This document shows positions 44,248-53,523 of a stretch of 64,000 nucleotides of DNA, in pieces (within the stretch, counting starts at the first letter, position 1; each line of letters begins with the position of its first letter). The translations under genes and the position numbers were made by a program. The stretch is from Sphingobium boeckii (GTDB taxonomy: Bacteria; Pseudomonadota; Alphaproteobacteria; Sphingomonadales; Sphingomonadaceae), in NCBI RefSeq assembly GCF_014199215.1, contig NZ_JACIJC010000002.1:124001-188000 (forward strand). The letters run 5' to 3'. The notes below the pieces were generated by a model, which saw nothing but the letters and a program-made list of their open reading frames with translations, did no database searches and had not been told where the DNA came from.

Positions 44248-45390
44248 ATGAGCTTTTTTACCTATATGCTGCGTTGCGCCGATGGCAGCTATTATGTCGG
44301 CCATACTGAAAACCTGGAGCATCGCATCAGCCAGCATCAGCATGGCGAGATTGAGGGCTATACCCAAAAGCGCAGGCCGGTCGAACTGGTGTGGTCCGAA
44401 GATTTCCAGACACGGGAACAGGCGCTGACCGCCGAATCTCAGATCAAAAACTGGTCTCGCATCAAGAAAGAAGCGTTGATCAAAAGCGATTGGGCACAAT
44501 TGGCGCATTTTTCCAAGCCGCCCAGCCGCAGAATCCCTCGACACGATGTCTCGACAAGCTCGACATCTGCTCGGGACGAACGGGAGGGGGAAGCCCATTC
44601 CTCGTCCATTCCCCGCCCCGTTGGTGTCGAGCCAGCATCGAGCGAAGCCGAGATGCGCGGTCGAGACAGATTGGCCCCGCCGCCCGCCATCGTTCTCGTT
44701 CGCCCTCAGCTCGGCGAAAACATCGGCAAAGCCGCCCGCGCGATGCTCAATTTCGGGCTGACCGAGTTGCGGCTCGTCGCTCCGCGTGATGGCTGGCCCA
44801 ATCCGTCTGCCGGCCCGGCCGCATCGGGCGCGGATATCGTGCTGGCGAACGCCACCGTATTCGAGACCGTGGCCGAAGCCGTGGCGGATTGCCCGCATGT
44901 CTACGCCACCACGGTGCGCAAGCGCGGGGTGACCAAGCCCGTCGTCACGCCCGAAGACGCCGCGCGGGAAATCCGCAGCACGGCCGCCAAATCCGCGATC
45001 CTGTTCGGGCCGGAACGCTCCGGCCTCGAATCCGACGACGTCGCGATCGCGCGCAAGATCATCACCGTGCCGATCAACCCGCAGTTTCAGTCGCTCAATC
45101 TGGCGCAGGCCGTGATGCTTGCGGTGTATGAATGGTCGAAGGGCGAAGCGCTCGCCAGCCCGCCGACGATCGAGATCGAGCCGCCCGCGCCGCAGGACGA
45201 GCTGGACGGCATGATCGCGCAGCTCGATGCGATGCTCGTCACATCCGGCTTCTTCTTCCCGCCCGATCGCACCCCGGTCACGCGCCGGATGCTGCGCACC
45301 CTGCTCACCAAGCCCGGCTGGAACAGCGGCGAGGTGCGCACATTGCGTGGCGTTCTCTCCAGCCTGGCCGCGCCCAGGGACAGAAGCTGA
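44248..45390 (+). CDS. GIY-YIG domain fused to TrmJ-type RNA 2'-O-methyltransferase
   Basis: The 380-residue frame holds two normally separate proteins. Residues 1-90 are a small GIY-YIG nuclease-like domain (YMLRCADGSYYVGHTENLEHR, with SQIKNWSRIKKEALI). Residues 145-380 are a SPOUT methyltransferase of the TrmJ type (IVLVRPQLGENIGKAARAMLNFGL, FGPERSGLESDD, VPINPQFQSLNLAQAVMLAVYEW), which 2'-O-methylates tRNA position 32. The linker, about residues 95-140, is translated from a family A intergenic repeat. An internal ATG at 44653 could start TrmJ alone. Position between nrdR and rpsD is the usual place of trmJ. Whether one fused or two separate proteins are made is open. Confidence 0.85.
   Translation: MSFFTYMLRCADGSYYVGHTENLEHRISQHQHGEIEGYTQKRRPVELVWSEDFQTREQALTAESQIKNWSRIKKEALIKSDWAQLAHFSKPPSRRIPRHDVSTSSTSARDEREGEAHSSSIPRPVGVEPASSEAEMRGRDRLAPPPAIVLVRPQLGENIGKAARAMLNFGLTELRLVAPRDGWPNPSAGPAASGADIVLANATVFETVAEAVADCPHVYATTVRKRGVTKPVVTPEDAAREIRSTAAKSAILFGPERSGLESDDVAIARKIITVPINPQFQSLNLAQAVMLAVYEWSKGEALASPPTIEIEPPAPQDELDGMIAQLDAMLVTSGFFFPPDRTPVTRRMLRTLLTKPGWNSGEVRTLRGVLSSLAAPRDRS
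44534..44667. repeat. Family A repeat inside the coding frame
   Basis: CCCTCGACACGATGTCTCGA and GCTCGGGACGAACGGG, then GTCGAGCCAGCATCGAGCGA, are worn halves of the family A element. Both are read in frame without a stop codon and form the linker between the GIY-YIG and TrmJ domains. Confidence 0.7.
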
Positions 45391-45400
45391 CCGCACATTC

Positions 45401-45429
45401 TTGACTCTGCGCGGCAGCCGGTCTAACGG
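45401..45429 (+). promoter_or_regulatory. Likely sigma-70 promoter of rpsD
   Basis: TTGACT (45401-45406) and TAACGG (45424-45429) are separated by 17 bases. The leader to the rpsD ATG is about 125 bases and carries the hairpin CCTGCCC-CTCG-GGGCAGG at 45516-45533. Confidence 0.5.
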
Positions 45430-45561
45430 CCCCGCTTCGCAATTGGCCCCGCACCTCGGTGAAGCGGTGGCCCTATCGGACTCTTGTTCCGCATAGAGCG
45501 ACGTACCGGGAACAACCTGCCCCTCGGGGCAGGAGACGTTGTAGCAATTGAAGGACACACT

Positions 45562-46176
45562 ATGTCGAAGCGTAACGCATCCAAGTATAAGATCGATCGC
45601 CGTCTGGGCGAAAACATCTGGGGTCGGCCCAAGAGCCCGGTCAACAAGCGCGAATACGGCCCCGGCCAGCACGGCCAGCGCCGCAAGGGCAAGGTCTCCG
45701 ATTACGGCATTCAGCTCCGCGCCAAGCAGAAGCTGAAGGGCTATTACGGCGAGATCACCGAGAAGCAGTTCAAGAAGAACTATACCGAAGCATCGCGCAT
45801 GAAGGGCGATACCTCGCAGAACCTCATCGGTCTGCTCGAGCGTCGCCTGGATGCCGTGGTCTATCGCGCCAAGTTTGCGCCGACGATCTTCTCCGCCCGC
45901 CAGATCGTGAGCCATGGCCACATCTTCGTGAACGGCGTTCGTTGCAACATCGCTTCGCGTCTCGTGAAGCCGGGTGACGAAATCAGCCTCGGCAAGAAGG
46001 CGCAGGAAATGGCGCTGGTGATGGAAGCGCAGAGCCTCGCCGAGCGTGACATCCCCGATTATGTCGTGCCCGATGGCAACACCAAGGTGACCTACACCCG
46101 CGTGCCGTCGCTCGACGAAGTGCCTTATCCGGTGAAGATGGAACCCAATCTGGTCGTCGAATTCTATTCGCGCTGA
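45562..46176 (+). CDS. rpsD: 30S ribosomal protein S4
   Basis: The ATG at 45562 gives 204 residues opening [21 protein letters not shown], the alphaproteobacterial S4 N-terminus without the zinc cysteines. The S4 RNA-binding domain is at about 94-155 with [32 protein letters not shown]. It nucleates 16S rRNA folding. The gene has its own promoter, a hairpin-bearing leader and a strong terminator. In this group rpsD is often a single-gene unit like this. Confidence 0.97.
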   Translation: MSKRNASKYKIDRRLGENIWGRPKSPVNKREYGPGQHGQRRKGKVSDYGIQLRAKQKLKGYYGEITEKQFKKNYTEASRMKGDTSQNLIGLLERRLDAVVYRAKFAPTIFSARQIVSHGHIFVNGVRCNIASRLVKPGDEISLGKKAQEMALVMEAQSLAERDIPDYVVPDGNTKVTYTRVPSLDEVPYPVKMEPNLVVEFYSR

Positions 46177-46200
46177 TCGGTTTCACCCGAAGCAAAATCG

Positions 46201-46230
46201 AAAGGGCGGCCCGCAATGGCCGCCCTTTTT
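46201..46230 (+). terminator. Rho-independent terminator of rpsD
   Basis: AAAGGGCGGCC (46201-46211) and GGCCGCCCTTT (46218-46228) are perfect arms with a 6-base loop and a T run to 46230. Confidence 0.93.
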
Positions 46231-46293
46231 CGTTGTGCGCTCCCGCGACCTTCGCCAAAAGCGGTCTCATATGAAACATTTCGGAGACCTGCG

Positions 46294-47925
46294 TTGATCC
46301 GCTCCACCACCGCCCTGTTGGCCTTCGCCCTGCTTTCGAGCACCGCGCTCGCAAAAGCGCCCGATATCTCGCTCACCACGCTGAAGGACGTCACCAAGAC
46401 GCTTTCCGATGACAGTTTCGAAGGCCGCGCGCCCGCGACGCCCGGCGAGGAAAAGACGATCAAGCTCATCGCCGACCGCTTCGCCAAAGCGGGCCTGAAG
46501 CCCGGTAACGGAACAAGCTGGTATCAGGATGTGCCGCTGGTGGAGATCACCGCGAAGAATATCTCTCCCATGACGTTCACCGGCGGCAAGACGCCCGTCT
46601 CGCTCGCCTTCAGCACCGATATGGTGGTGGGCACCAATCGCGTCGTGCCGCATGTCGATGTGACAAATAGCGATACCGTATTCGTCGGCTATGGCATCAA
46701 TGCGCCCGAAAAGGGCTGGAATGACTATGCCGGGCTGGACGTGAAGGGAAAGACCGTCATCATCCTGATCAACGATCCCGATTATCAGACCAAGACGCTC
46801 GACGGCGATTTCAACGGCCGCGCGATGACCTATTATGGCCGCTGGACCTATAAATTCGAGGAGGCCGCGCGTCAGGGTGCCGCCGCCGCGATCATCGTCC
46901 ACGATACCGAACCCGCCGCCTATCCCTGGGGCGTGATCCAAGGATCCTGGGATGGCCCCCGGCTGGGCGCGGATTCGGCCGATGGCCATATGGATCAGTC
47001 TCTCGCGATTGGCTGGATGCAGCTCGATGCCGCGAAAAAGCTGATGGCCAGCGCAGGGCAGGATTTCGACGCGCTGTCCGCTGCCGCCAGGCAGAAGGGC
47101 TTCAAGGCGGTGCCGCTGGGGGTGAAGGCATCCGTGTCGTTCGACACCAGCATCCGCAAACAGGCTTCGAAGAATGTCGTCGGCCTGCTGCCGGGCAAGA
47201 CGCGGCCCGACGAATATGTGATGTTCACGGCGCATTGGGATCATCTGGGCATCTGTCCGGCGGTGAAGGGCGACAACATCTGCAATGGCGCGGTGGACAA
47301 TGCCAGCGGCACGGCGGGCCTGATCGCGCTGGCCGAAGCCTATGCCAAGGCGGGTGCGGCAGACCGCTCGATGCTGTTTGTGGCGGTGACCGCCGAGGAA
47401 TCCGGCCTGCTCGGCTCGCAATATTATGCCGAAAACCCGCTGCATCCGCTGGGCAAGACCGTGGGCGGCGTGAATATGGACAGCCTCAATCTGTTCGGCC
47501 GCACCCGTGACGTGACCGTCACCGGTCCCGGAAAATCCGAATTGGACGATTATCTGGCGCGCGCCGCCAAAGCGCAGGGGCGTGTGATCACGGCGGAATC
47601 CACCCCGGAAAAGGGGCATTATTACCGTTCGGATCATTTCAGCTTCGCCAAGCTGGGCGTGCCGATGCTGGCCGCGGGCAGCGGCGACGATCTGGAAAAG
47701 GGCGGCACGGCAGCCGGCATGGCGGCCGCCGAGGATTATGTGACCCATCGCTATCACAAGCCCCAGGATGAATATAATCCCGATTGGGACTGGGGCGGCG
47801 CTGTGCAGGATCTCCAGCTTTATTACACGATCGGCCGCGAACTGGCGGACAGCGATGCCTGGCCCAATTGGATGCCGACTGACGAATTTCGCGCGATCCG
47901 CGACAAGAGCCGCGCTGGGCAGTAG
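46294..47925 (+). CDS. Secreted M28-family zinc aminopeptidase
   Basis: The TTG at 46294, with GGAG 8 bases upstream, gives a clean signal peptide (IRSTTALLAFALLSSTALA) and 543 residues. An earlier ATG at 46216 lies inside the rpsD terminator and is unlikely. A PA-domain insert is at about 130-250. The M28 core has the zinc ligands His in AHWDHLG, Asp in DNASGTAG, EESGLLGS, VNMDSLN and a final His near the C-terminus. It releases N-terminal amino acids from peptides in the periplasm or outside the cell. Confidence 0.9.
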   Translation: MIRSTTALLAFALLSSTALAKAPDISLTTLKDVTKTLSDDSFEGRAPATPGEEKTIKLIADRFAKAGLKPGNGTSWYQDVPLVEITAKNISPMTFTGGKTPVSLAFSTDMVVGTNRVVPHVDVTNSDTVFVGYGINAPEKGWNDYAGLDVKGKTVIILINDPDYQTKTLDGDFNGRAMTYYGRWTYKFEEAARQGAAAAIIVHDTEPAAYPWGVIQGSWDGPRLGADSADGHMDQSLAIGWMQLDAAKKLMASAGQDFDALSAAARQKGFKAVPLGVKASVSFDTSIRKQASKNVVGLLPGKTRPDEYVMFTAHWDHLGICPAVKGDNICNGAVDNASGTAGLIALAEAYAKAGAADRSMLFVAVTAEESGLLGSQYYAENPLHPLGKTVGGVNMDSLNLFGRTRDVTVTGPGKSELDDYLARAAKAQGRVITAESTPEKGHYYRSDHFSFAKLGVPMLAAGSGDDLEKGGTAAGMAAAEDYVTHRYHKPQDEYNPDWDWGGAVQDLQLYYTIGRELADSDAWPNWMPTDEFRAIRDKSRAGQ

Positions 47926-47953
47926 AGACGCTGTTCCAATGGCCTAAACCTCT

Positions 47954-48044
47954 CCGTCATGCTGAACTTGTTTCAGCATCCATTTATCCGCCGCACGATG
48001 GTCGGGACTTCCAAATGGACCCTGAAACAAGTTCAGGGTGACGG
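47954..48044. repeat. Intergenic inverted repeat, family B
   Basis: CCGTCATGCTGAACTTGTTT on the left is mirrored by AAACAAGTTCAGGGTGACGG on the right. The best preserved pair of family B arms in the window, between the peptidase and agmatine deiminase genes. Confidence 0.88.
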
Positions 48045-48066
48045 CTGAGTCTGATGCGAGAGAGTG

Positions 48067-49047
48067 ATGACCAAAACCATGCTTCCCGAATGGGCACCGC
48101 ACGCGCGCGTGTGGATCGGCTTTCCCAGTCATGATGCGGAATGGCCGGGCGTGATCGATGCCGCGCGGCGCGAAGTCGCGGCCTTTGCCAATGCGGTTCA
48201 TGCCGATGGCAAGGGCGAAGCCGTCCACCTGATTGCCGCCAATGCCTCCTCGGCCGAAGCCGCGCGCGCGCTGGCCGCGCCCGGCGTGATCGTGGAGGAG
48301 CATCGTTTCGGGGATATCTGGCTGCGCGATACCGGCCCGATCATCGTCGATACGGGTACCGCCCGCGAAGCCCGAGATTTCGGGTTCAACGGATGGGGCG
48401 GCAAATATGAGATGCCGGGCGACGAGGATATCGGTTCACGGCTTGCCGCCACGATAGCCCTGCCCGTCACGCTCTGCCGCTGGGTGTTCGAAGGTGGCGC
48501 GCTCGATGTGGATGGCACCGGCCTGGCCGTCACCACCGAACAATGCCTGCTCAACACGAACCGCAATCCCGACCTCACCCGCGAAGATATCGCCGCGCGG
48601 CTTGAGGATGCACTGGGCGTGACGCGCATCCTGTGGCTGGGCGATGGCCTGCTGAACGATCATACCGATGGCCATGTCGATAATCTCGCGCGCTTCGTGG
48701 CGCCCAATGTGCTGGCGGTGCCTGCGCCAGAAGGCGATGACGATCCCAATGCGGCCATCTATGCCGATGCCCGCGTGCGCGCGGCGGCGATGGGGATCGA
48801 GACGGTTTCCATCCCCTCCCCCGGCCTCGTCCGGCGCGATGGCGAAATCATCCCGGCGAGCTACATGAATTTCTACATCGGCAATGCCGCCGTGGTCGTC
48901 CCGCTTTATGGCGCGCCCAATGACGAAGCGTCGATCGCGGCGATCCAGAGACTTTTCCCCGATCGCCATGTCACCGGCCAGCGCGCGGATCACATATTGG
49001 TCGGCGGTGGCAGCTTTCATTGCATCAGCCAGCAGGTGCCGATCTGA
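48067..49047 (+). CDS. aguA: Agmatine deiminase family protein
   Basis: The ATG at 48067 (a GTG lies one codon earlier) gives 326 residues. EWAPHARVWIGFPSHDAEW opens the guanidino-group-modifying fold. WLRDTGPI, FEGGALDVDG with the Glu, HTDGHVDNLARF with His, and the terminal GGGSFHCISQQVP with catalytic Cys319 are in order. AguA converts agmatine to N-carbamoylputrescine on the way from arginine to putrescine; bacterial relatives that act on other arginine groups share the fold, so the substrate is not certain. No aguB is adjacent. Confidence 0.88.
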   Translation: MTKTMLPEWAPHARVWIGFPSHDAEWPGVIDAARREVAAFANAVHADGKGEAVHLIAANASSAEAARALAAPGVIVEEHRFGDIWLRDTGPIIVDTGTAREARDFGFNGWGGKYEMPGDEDIGSRLAATIALPVTLCRWVFEGGALDVDGTGLAVTTEQCLLNTNRNPDLTREDIAARLEDALGVTRILWLGDGLLNDHTDGHVDNLARFVAPNVLAVPAPEGDDDPNAAIYADARVRAAAMGIETVSIPSPGLVRRDGEIIPASYMNFYIGNAAVVVPLYGAPNDEASIAAIQRLFPDRHVTGQRADHILVGGGSFHCISQQVPI

Positions 49048-49151
49048 AGCAATACTTCAGGGATAGGGCTGGCGCTCTGGCAACATACAGAGGTATCGTG
49101 CCCCAGGACGAAGCCACGATAATGCGCTCCTGACAGGATAAGGATTTGCCC

Positions 49152-49883
49152 ATGACGATGATCCGCGCCGCTTTGGCTCTGGCCTGCCTGTGCCCCTTCA
49201 ACCCCGCCCAGGCGCAGATCGATAGCCCCCAGGCGATCAAGGCGCAGGCCGACGCCATGCGCGCCGCCCTGAAGCAGAGCCCCGTCAAGCCCGTGGGCAT
49301 GACCCTGGGCCTATATGGCAAGGTGCTGACCTTCGACATGCTCCGTAATTTCGTGCCCGTGTTCAAGGCGCAGAATGAACGGCAATTCCTGTTCGAATTC
49401 GCGCCGGATGGCGAAACATCGGAACGCTGGTCCCGGCTGGTCACCGTGACATCGGTCAAGGGCGGCGGCGCTGCCCGGCTGGACAATGCAGCGCTGGCGG
49501 CGCGCCTTTTCCGCAATGAAGCCGGCTGCGCCGCCGGTTTTTTCTACAAGGTTCTGGAGACCCGCGATCTCGGCAGCGGACTGTCCATGGCGATGATCTC
49601 CAAGGGCTGCGGCAAGGTGGCTGCCAATGCCTATCCCGGCGCTGTGGGCAATAGCGGCGAACAAAATCTGGTGCTGCATTATCGCGACGCGCAGAATGTC
49701 TATTCGGTGCAATATGCCATAAGGGGAAAGGGCTTCGCCCCGGCGACCCCACCCATTCCGGACGCCGCGGCGCGCGCGCAACTGGCCAAATTCGGCACCG
49801 TGCGGCTCTGCGCGCCCAATGCGACGGATGCAGCGTGCCGCACAGCGCTCATGCTCGACAAAAGGAGCAAAACCGGCCAGTGA
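49152..49883 (+). CDS. Secreted protein of unknown function
   Basis: The ATG at 49152 gives 243 residues with a signal peptide (MIRAALALACLCPFNPAQAQ). The mature part has four or more Cys (GCAAGF, KGCGKV, LCAPNATDAACR), probably disulfide-bonded, and no domain I recognise. It lies 7 bases before the rppH gene on the same strand and may share a transcript with it. Confidence 0.75.
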   Translation: MTMIRAALALACLCPFNPAQAQIDSPQAIKAQADAMRAALKQSPVKPVGMTLGLYGKVLTFDMLRNFVPVFKAQNERQFLFEFAPDGETSERWSRLVTVTSVKGGGAARLDNAALAARLFRNEAGCAAGFFYKVLETRDLGSGLSMAMISKGCGKVAANAYPGAVGNSGEQNLVLHYRDAQNVYSVQYAIRGKGFAPATPPIPDAAARAQLAKFGTVRLCAPNATDAACRTALMLDKRSKTGQ

Positions 49884-49890
49884 CGCGCGG

Positions 49891-50379
49891 ATGAGCATCG
49901 ATCCTGAAACCCTGCCCTATCGTCCCTGCGCGGGCGTCATGATCCTCAATGCGGAGGGCCAAGTCTTTGTCGGCCAGCGGCTCGATAACGTCGTCGAGGC
50001 GTGGCAGATGCCGCAGGGCGGGATCGATCCGGGCGAAGATGCAGAGACCGCAGCGCGGCGCGAAGTGGGTGAGGAAACCGGCATCGCCCCCGAACATATC
50101 CAAATTGTCGCCCAAGCCCCCGATGAAATGTTTTACGATCTTCCGGCCGAACTCGTCGGGCGGATCTGGAAAGGCAAATATCGCGGCCAGCGACAGATCT
50201 GGTTTCTCGCGCGCTTCACCGGCACCGATGCGGATGTGAACATAGAAACCGAGCATCCCGAATTCCGCGCCTGGAAATGGGCGGACCCCGCCGACCTCCC
50301 CGCATTGATCGTGCCGTTCAAAAAGGCGCTCTACGAGGACATTCTGGCCGCATTCGCCCCGCATCTGGACCGCGCCTAG
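49891..50379 (+). CDS. rppH: RNA pyrophosphohydrolase (Nudix)
   Basis: The ATG at 49891 gives 162 residues starting MSIDPETLPYRPCAGVMILN, the RppH N-terminus. The Nudix box GGIDPGEDAETAARREVGEETGI is complete with the REVGEE metal ligands. WQMPQGG and the late FRAWKW are typical of RppH/IalA. The enzyme trims 5' triphosphate RNA to start decay. It follows the secreted-protein gene by 7 bases. Confidence 0.93.
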   Translation: MSIDPETLPYRPCAGVMILNAEGQVFVGQRLDNVVEAWQMPQGGIDPGEDAETAARREVGEETGIAPEHIQIVAQAPDEMFYDLPAELVGRIWKGKYRGQRQIWFLARFTGTDADVNIETEHPEFRAWKWADPADLPALIVPFKKALYEDILAAFAPHLDRA

Positions 50380-50393
50380 ATCGTTGACGTCGC

Positions 50394-50418
50394 GGAACCA
50401 TTGCCGCTTTGTGGCGTA
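50394..50418 (+). promoter_or_regulatory. EcfG-like general-stress promoter
   Basis: GGAAC (50394-50398), 16 bases, CGTA (50415-50418). The alphaproteobacterial EcfG consensus is GGAAC-N16/17-CGTT, so one base differs. It places transcription at about 50425, just upstream of the HWE kinase start. Confidence 0.45.
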
Positions 50419-50471
50419 TGTGCCATGGTAGCCTTGCTGTTCGCTCCCCTCTGTCCTGGAGCCCGTCTCTC

Positions 50472-51962
50472 TTGAATTTCGATGAAGAACAGCGCCTGCG
50501 CGTTTTCGAAGAATATGGCATTCTCGATACCGCGCCTGAAAAGCCTTTTGACGATATCGTCGATTTCGCCAGTGCCTTGTGCGAGACGCCGATCGCGCTG
50601 GTAAGCTTTGTCACGTCCGATCGGCAATGGTTCAAGGCGCGCCACGGACTGGACGCGACGGAAACGCCCCGCAGCCAGTCCTTCTGCGCCTTTGCAATGC
50701 TGGAAAACGAGATTTTGGTCGTCCCGGACGCGACGCTCGATCCGCGTTTTTCGGATAATCCGCTGGTCACATGTCGGCCCGATATCCGCTTCTACGCAGG
50801 AGCGCCGCTGGTCTCGCCTGAAGGCATTCCTCTGGGTTCCTTGTGTGTGATCGATACAGCGCCGCGCGAACATCTCACCTCGCTGCAGTCCATGGGGCTC
50901 GAAGTGCTCGCCGCGCAGGTGATGACCCAGCTCGAACTGCGCCGCCGATTGCGCCGCCAATTGGCTGACGACCGCCGCCTGCGCGAAAGCGAACAGGGCT
51001 TCCATGTGCTGGCCGACACGATGCCGCAAATGGTGTGGTCCACGCTGCCCGATGGCTTTCATGATTATTATAATGCGCGCTGGTATGAATTCACGGGCGT
51101 TCCTGCCGGATCGACCGACGGCGAGGGTTGGAACGACATGTTCCACCCGGACGATCAGGATCGCGCCTTTAAGCGCTGGAGCCAGTCGCTGAAAACGGGC
51201 GAACCTTATGAGATCGAATACCGGCTGCGACATCACAGCGGTGAGTATCGCTGGACCTTGGGACGCGCGATGCCGATCCGCGATGATGCCGGCCACATCG
51301 TCCGCTGGTTCGGCACCTGCACGGATATTCACGAAACCAAGAGCATCGCCGAGGAACGCGAAATCGTCGCGCAGGAACTCAGTCACCGGATCAAGAACAT
51401 CTTCGCCGTCATAGCTGGGCTGATCAACCTTTCGGCGCGCACCCGGCCGGAGATCAAACCCCTTGCTGACGATCTGCGGACCCGCATCCAGTCGCTCGGC
51501 CGCGCCCATGATTTTGTGCGGCCTCATAGCCGGGAGTCGCGCCCGTCCGAGGATCCGGCCAATCTGCAGGGGTTGCTGGGCGCATTGTTCGAACCCTATG
51601 GCGATGCCGACGGCCGCGGTGTTCACATCGAGGGCGACAATCCAGCCATTGATGACCGCGCCGCCACCCCATTGGCACTGCTTTTCCATGAACTGGCGAC
51701 CAATGCCTCGAAATATGGTGCCCTTTCGCGCGCGCGTGGCCGGGTCGATGTCAGCATCGAAGTGCGTGACGATGATTGCTTGATAGATTGGCGCGAGCAT
51801 GGCGGCCCCGCTATAGGCACACGGCCGGAGTTGACGGGCTTCGGATCGCGGCTCATCCAGCTCAGCGTAAGAGATCAATTGCGCGGAGACATCGTCAAAT
51901 CGTGGGACGGTGACGGGCTGCACGCACGGATCACGATCCCGCTGATCTCGCTGTCGCGTTGA
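50472..51962 (+). CDS. GAF-PAS HWE-family sensor histidine kinase
   Basis: The TTG at 50472 gives 496 residues. A GAF domain (about 25-155) starts VFEEYGILDTAPEKPFDDIV. A PAS domain (about 175-290) has YYNARWYEFTG and DIHETK. The HWE kinase follows with phospho-acceptor His305 in LSHRIKNIFAVI, the N-box LLFHELATNASKYGALS and the diagnostic DWREHGGP. No transmembrane segment is present, so it should sense a cytosolic cue. The convergent gene encodes a single-domain response regulator, the likely partner. An EcfG-like promoter upstream hints at a link with the general stress response. Confidence 0.9.
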   Translation: MNFDEEQRLRVFEEYGILDTAPEKPFDDIVDFASALCETPIALVSFVTSDRQWFKARHGLDATETPRSQSFCAFAMLENEILVVPDATLDPRFSDNPLVTCRPDIRFYAGAPLVSPEGIPLGSLCVIDTAPREHLTSLQSMGLEVLAAQVMTQLELRRRLRRQLADDRRLRESEQGFHVLADTMPQMVWSTLPDGFHDYYNARWYEFTGVPAGSTDGEGWNDMFHPDDQDRAFKRWSQSLKTGEPYEIEYRLRHHSGEYRWTLGRAMPIRDDAGHIVRWFGTCTDIHETKSIAEEREIVAQELSHRIKNIFAVIAGLINLSARTRPEIKPLADDLRTRIQSLGRAHDFVRPHSRESRPSEDPANLQGLLGALFEPYGDADGRGVHIEGDNPAIDDRAATPLALLFHELATNASKYGALSRARGRVDVSIEVRDDDCLIDWREHGGPAIGTRPELTGFGSRLIQLSVRDQLRGDIVKSWDGDGLHARITIPLISLSR

Positions 51963-51969
51963 TCCTGAT

Positions 51970-52368
51970 TTAGTTGAAGAGATGCAGTCCGGGCGGCGGC
52001 GAGACATCGCGGGCGGCGTCTCGCATGGTGATATAGCTTACCGTGGCGGAGATTCCCTGATCCGAAAAGGGTTTGGTCAGGACCCCCATCGTCCCTTCAA
52101 CGCCATCGCCCAGAAGCGAGGGGTTGGCCGTCACAAAGATCACGGATACCCCATAATCGCGCGCCAATGTCCGCCCGATCATCGGCCCGGTCTGGCCGTC
52201 TCGCAAATTGATATCGACCAGCGCGAAATCGACGTCTGCCGCCATGCTGAGTGCCGATTGACTGTCTGCCGCGATCCCGACGACCTCGATCCCCAATTCG
52301 CGCAAGGCATTCTCGATGTCGAGCGCGACGAGGATTTCGTCTTCAACAATGAGGGCACGGCGTTTCAT
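51970..52368 (-). CDS. Single-domain response regulator
   Basis: The ATG at 52368 gives 132 residues opening MKRRALIVEDEILVALDIEN, the receiver start with its acidic pair. Phospho-acceptor Asp52 lies in FALVDINLRDG, a Thr follows in VIFVTA, and the Lys in LTKPF is present. No output domain follows. It is convergent with the HWE kinase (7 bases apart), a frequent pairing for this kinase class. A frame extension to 52671 is not credible as protein. Confidence 0.92.
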   Translation of the reverse strand: MKRRALIVEDEILVALDIENALRELGIEVVGIAADSQSALSMAADVDFALVDINLRDGQTGPMIGRTLARDYGVSVIFVTANPSLLGDGVEGTMGVLTKPFSDQGISATVSYITMRDAARDVSPPPGLHLFN

Positions 52369-52599
52369 GAGCGTCTTGGTTCCAGTTTGATGTTCACATC
52401 TCAAAATGCACGAAAACGAGATTGTTTCCCGATTTTCCTTAACACCGATCAAGATTTCGAGAATCTGGACCAAGATCTGAATGGGACTTTGATCACCACT
52501 CAACCATCTCCCGGTGCTGCCTGCCGCACGCGGCCTTGCTCTTGCCGCATTGCAACGTAAAATCGTGACTGCAATTTGCACGCTCGGGAGACATTGTTG

Positions 52600-53523
52600 A
52601 TGCGCGCGCTGCTGGCCGCTTTTCTCGCTCCGGCATTTTGCTGTGCAGCGCCCGCCGCGGCCATGCCTCATGCGGTCAGGGTCATGCTCGATGCCGCGGT
52701 TGCGAGTGGCGACGATGCGGAAATCGCGGCCATCGCGAAATATGCCAAGCTGGCAAGTCCCGATGATATAGCGACGATCGACGCGGTAGTGGCCGCACGC
52801 AAATCCGGTCTGCCCCAGCCGGTCATGCCGTCCTTGCAGGTCGCGGCGGTTCAGCCGACGCTGTACCCGGCCGCTGTTCCGCTTATTCCCTGGAAGGGCA
52901 GTGCGGAACTAGGGGGCTTTCTCGCGACTGGAAATAGCGAATATATCGGGGCCACCGCCGCGGTAAACGTATCGCGGGAAAGCGCGCAATGGCGACATAG
53001 CGTGATCATCCAGGGCGATTATCAGGAAAGCGACGGGATCACGACGCGGCAGCGCGTGCTGACGTCCTGGCAACCCCGCTACAAGTTCAGCGAGCAGGGC
53101 TTTGCTTATGGCCTTGCCCAATATGAGCATGATCCCTTCCTGGGCTATGACAGCCGTTATACTTTATCCGGCGGCATGGGTTATCGCGCGATCGGCGGCG
53201 AGCGCCTGAAGCTCGATCTGGAGGCCGGGCCGGCGCTGCGTCTCACGCAGTTCAGCGAGGGCGGGTTCGAGCCGATGGTCGCCGGCCGCGGATCTTTCAC
53301 GCTGGACTGGAAGCCGAGACCGGGAATTTCGTTCACCCAGAATGCGGCGCTCTATGCCGACGCCGTCACCAGCACGCTCAACGGGACGACGGCGTTCACC
53401 GCGAAAGTGGTCGGCCCGCTATCGGCCCGGCTGAGTTACAATGTGCAATATGAAAGCAACCCGCCCGACGGCCGGCGCACGACCGACACGCTGAGCCGCG
53501 CCTCACTGGTCTATGACTTCTGA
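52600..53523 (+). CDS. DUF481-type outer-membrane protein
   Basis: The ATG at 52600 gives 307 residues with a signal peptide ([21 protein letters not shown]). After an Ala-rich linker, the second half has alternating strands ending in aromatic residues: [42 protein letters not shown] and a final LVYDF. That is the DUF481 salt-induced outer-membrane barrel pattern. Its function is not established. It shares a 231-base divergent gap with the response regulator and ends 13 bases inside the convergent trhO gene. Confidence 0.82.
   Translation: MRALLAAFLAPAFCCAAPAAAMPHAVRVMLDAAVASGDDAEIAAIAKYAKLASPDDIATIDAVVAARKSGLPQPVMPSLQVAAVQPTLYPAAVPLIPWKGSAELGGFLATGNSEYIGATAAVNVSRESAQWRHSVIIQGDYQESDGITTRQRVLTSWQPRYKFSEQGFAYGLAQYEHDPFLGYDSRYTLSGGMGYRAIGGERLKLDLEAGPALRLTQFSEGGFEPMVAGRGSFTLDWKPRPGISFTQNAALYADAVTSTLNGTTAFTAKVVGPLSARLSYNVQYESNPPDGRRTTDTLSRASLVYDF

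Noticed and set aside
45516-45533. S4-binding autoregulatory leader of rpsD
   Set aside because: Only a plain 7-base hairpin is visible; no pseudoknot or similarity to known S4 leaders could be shown.
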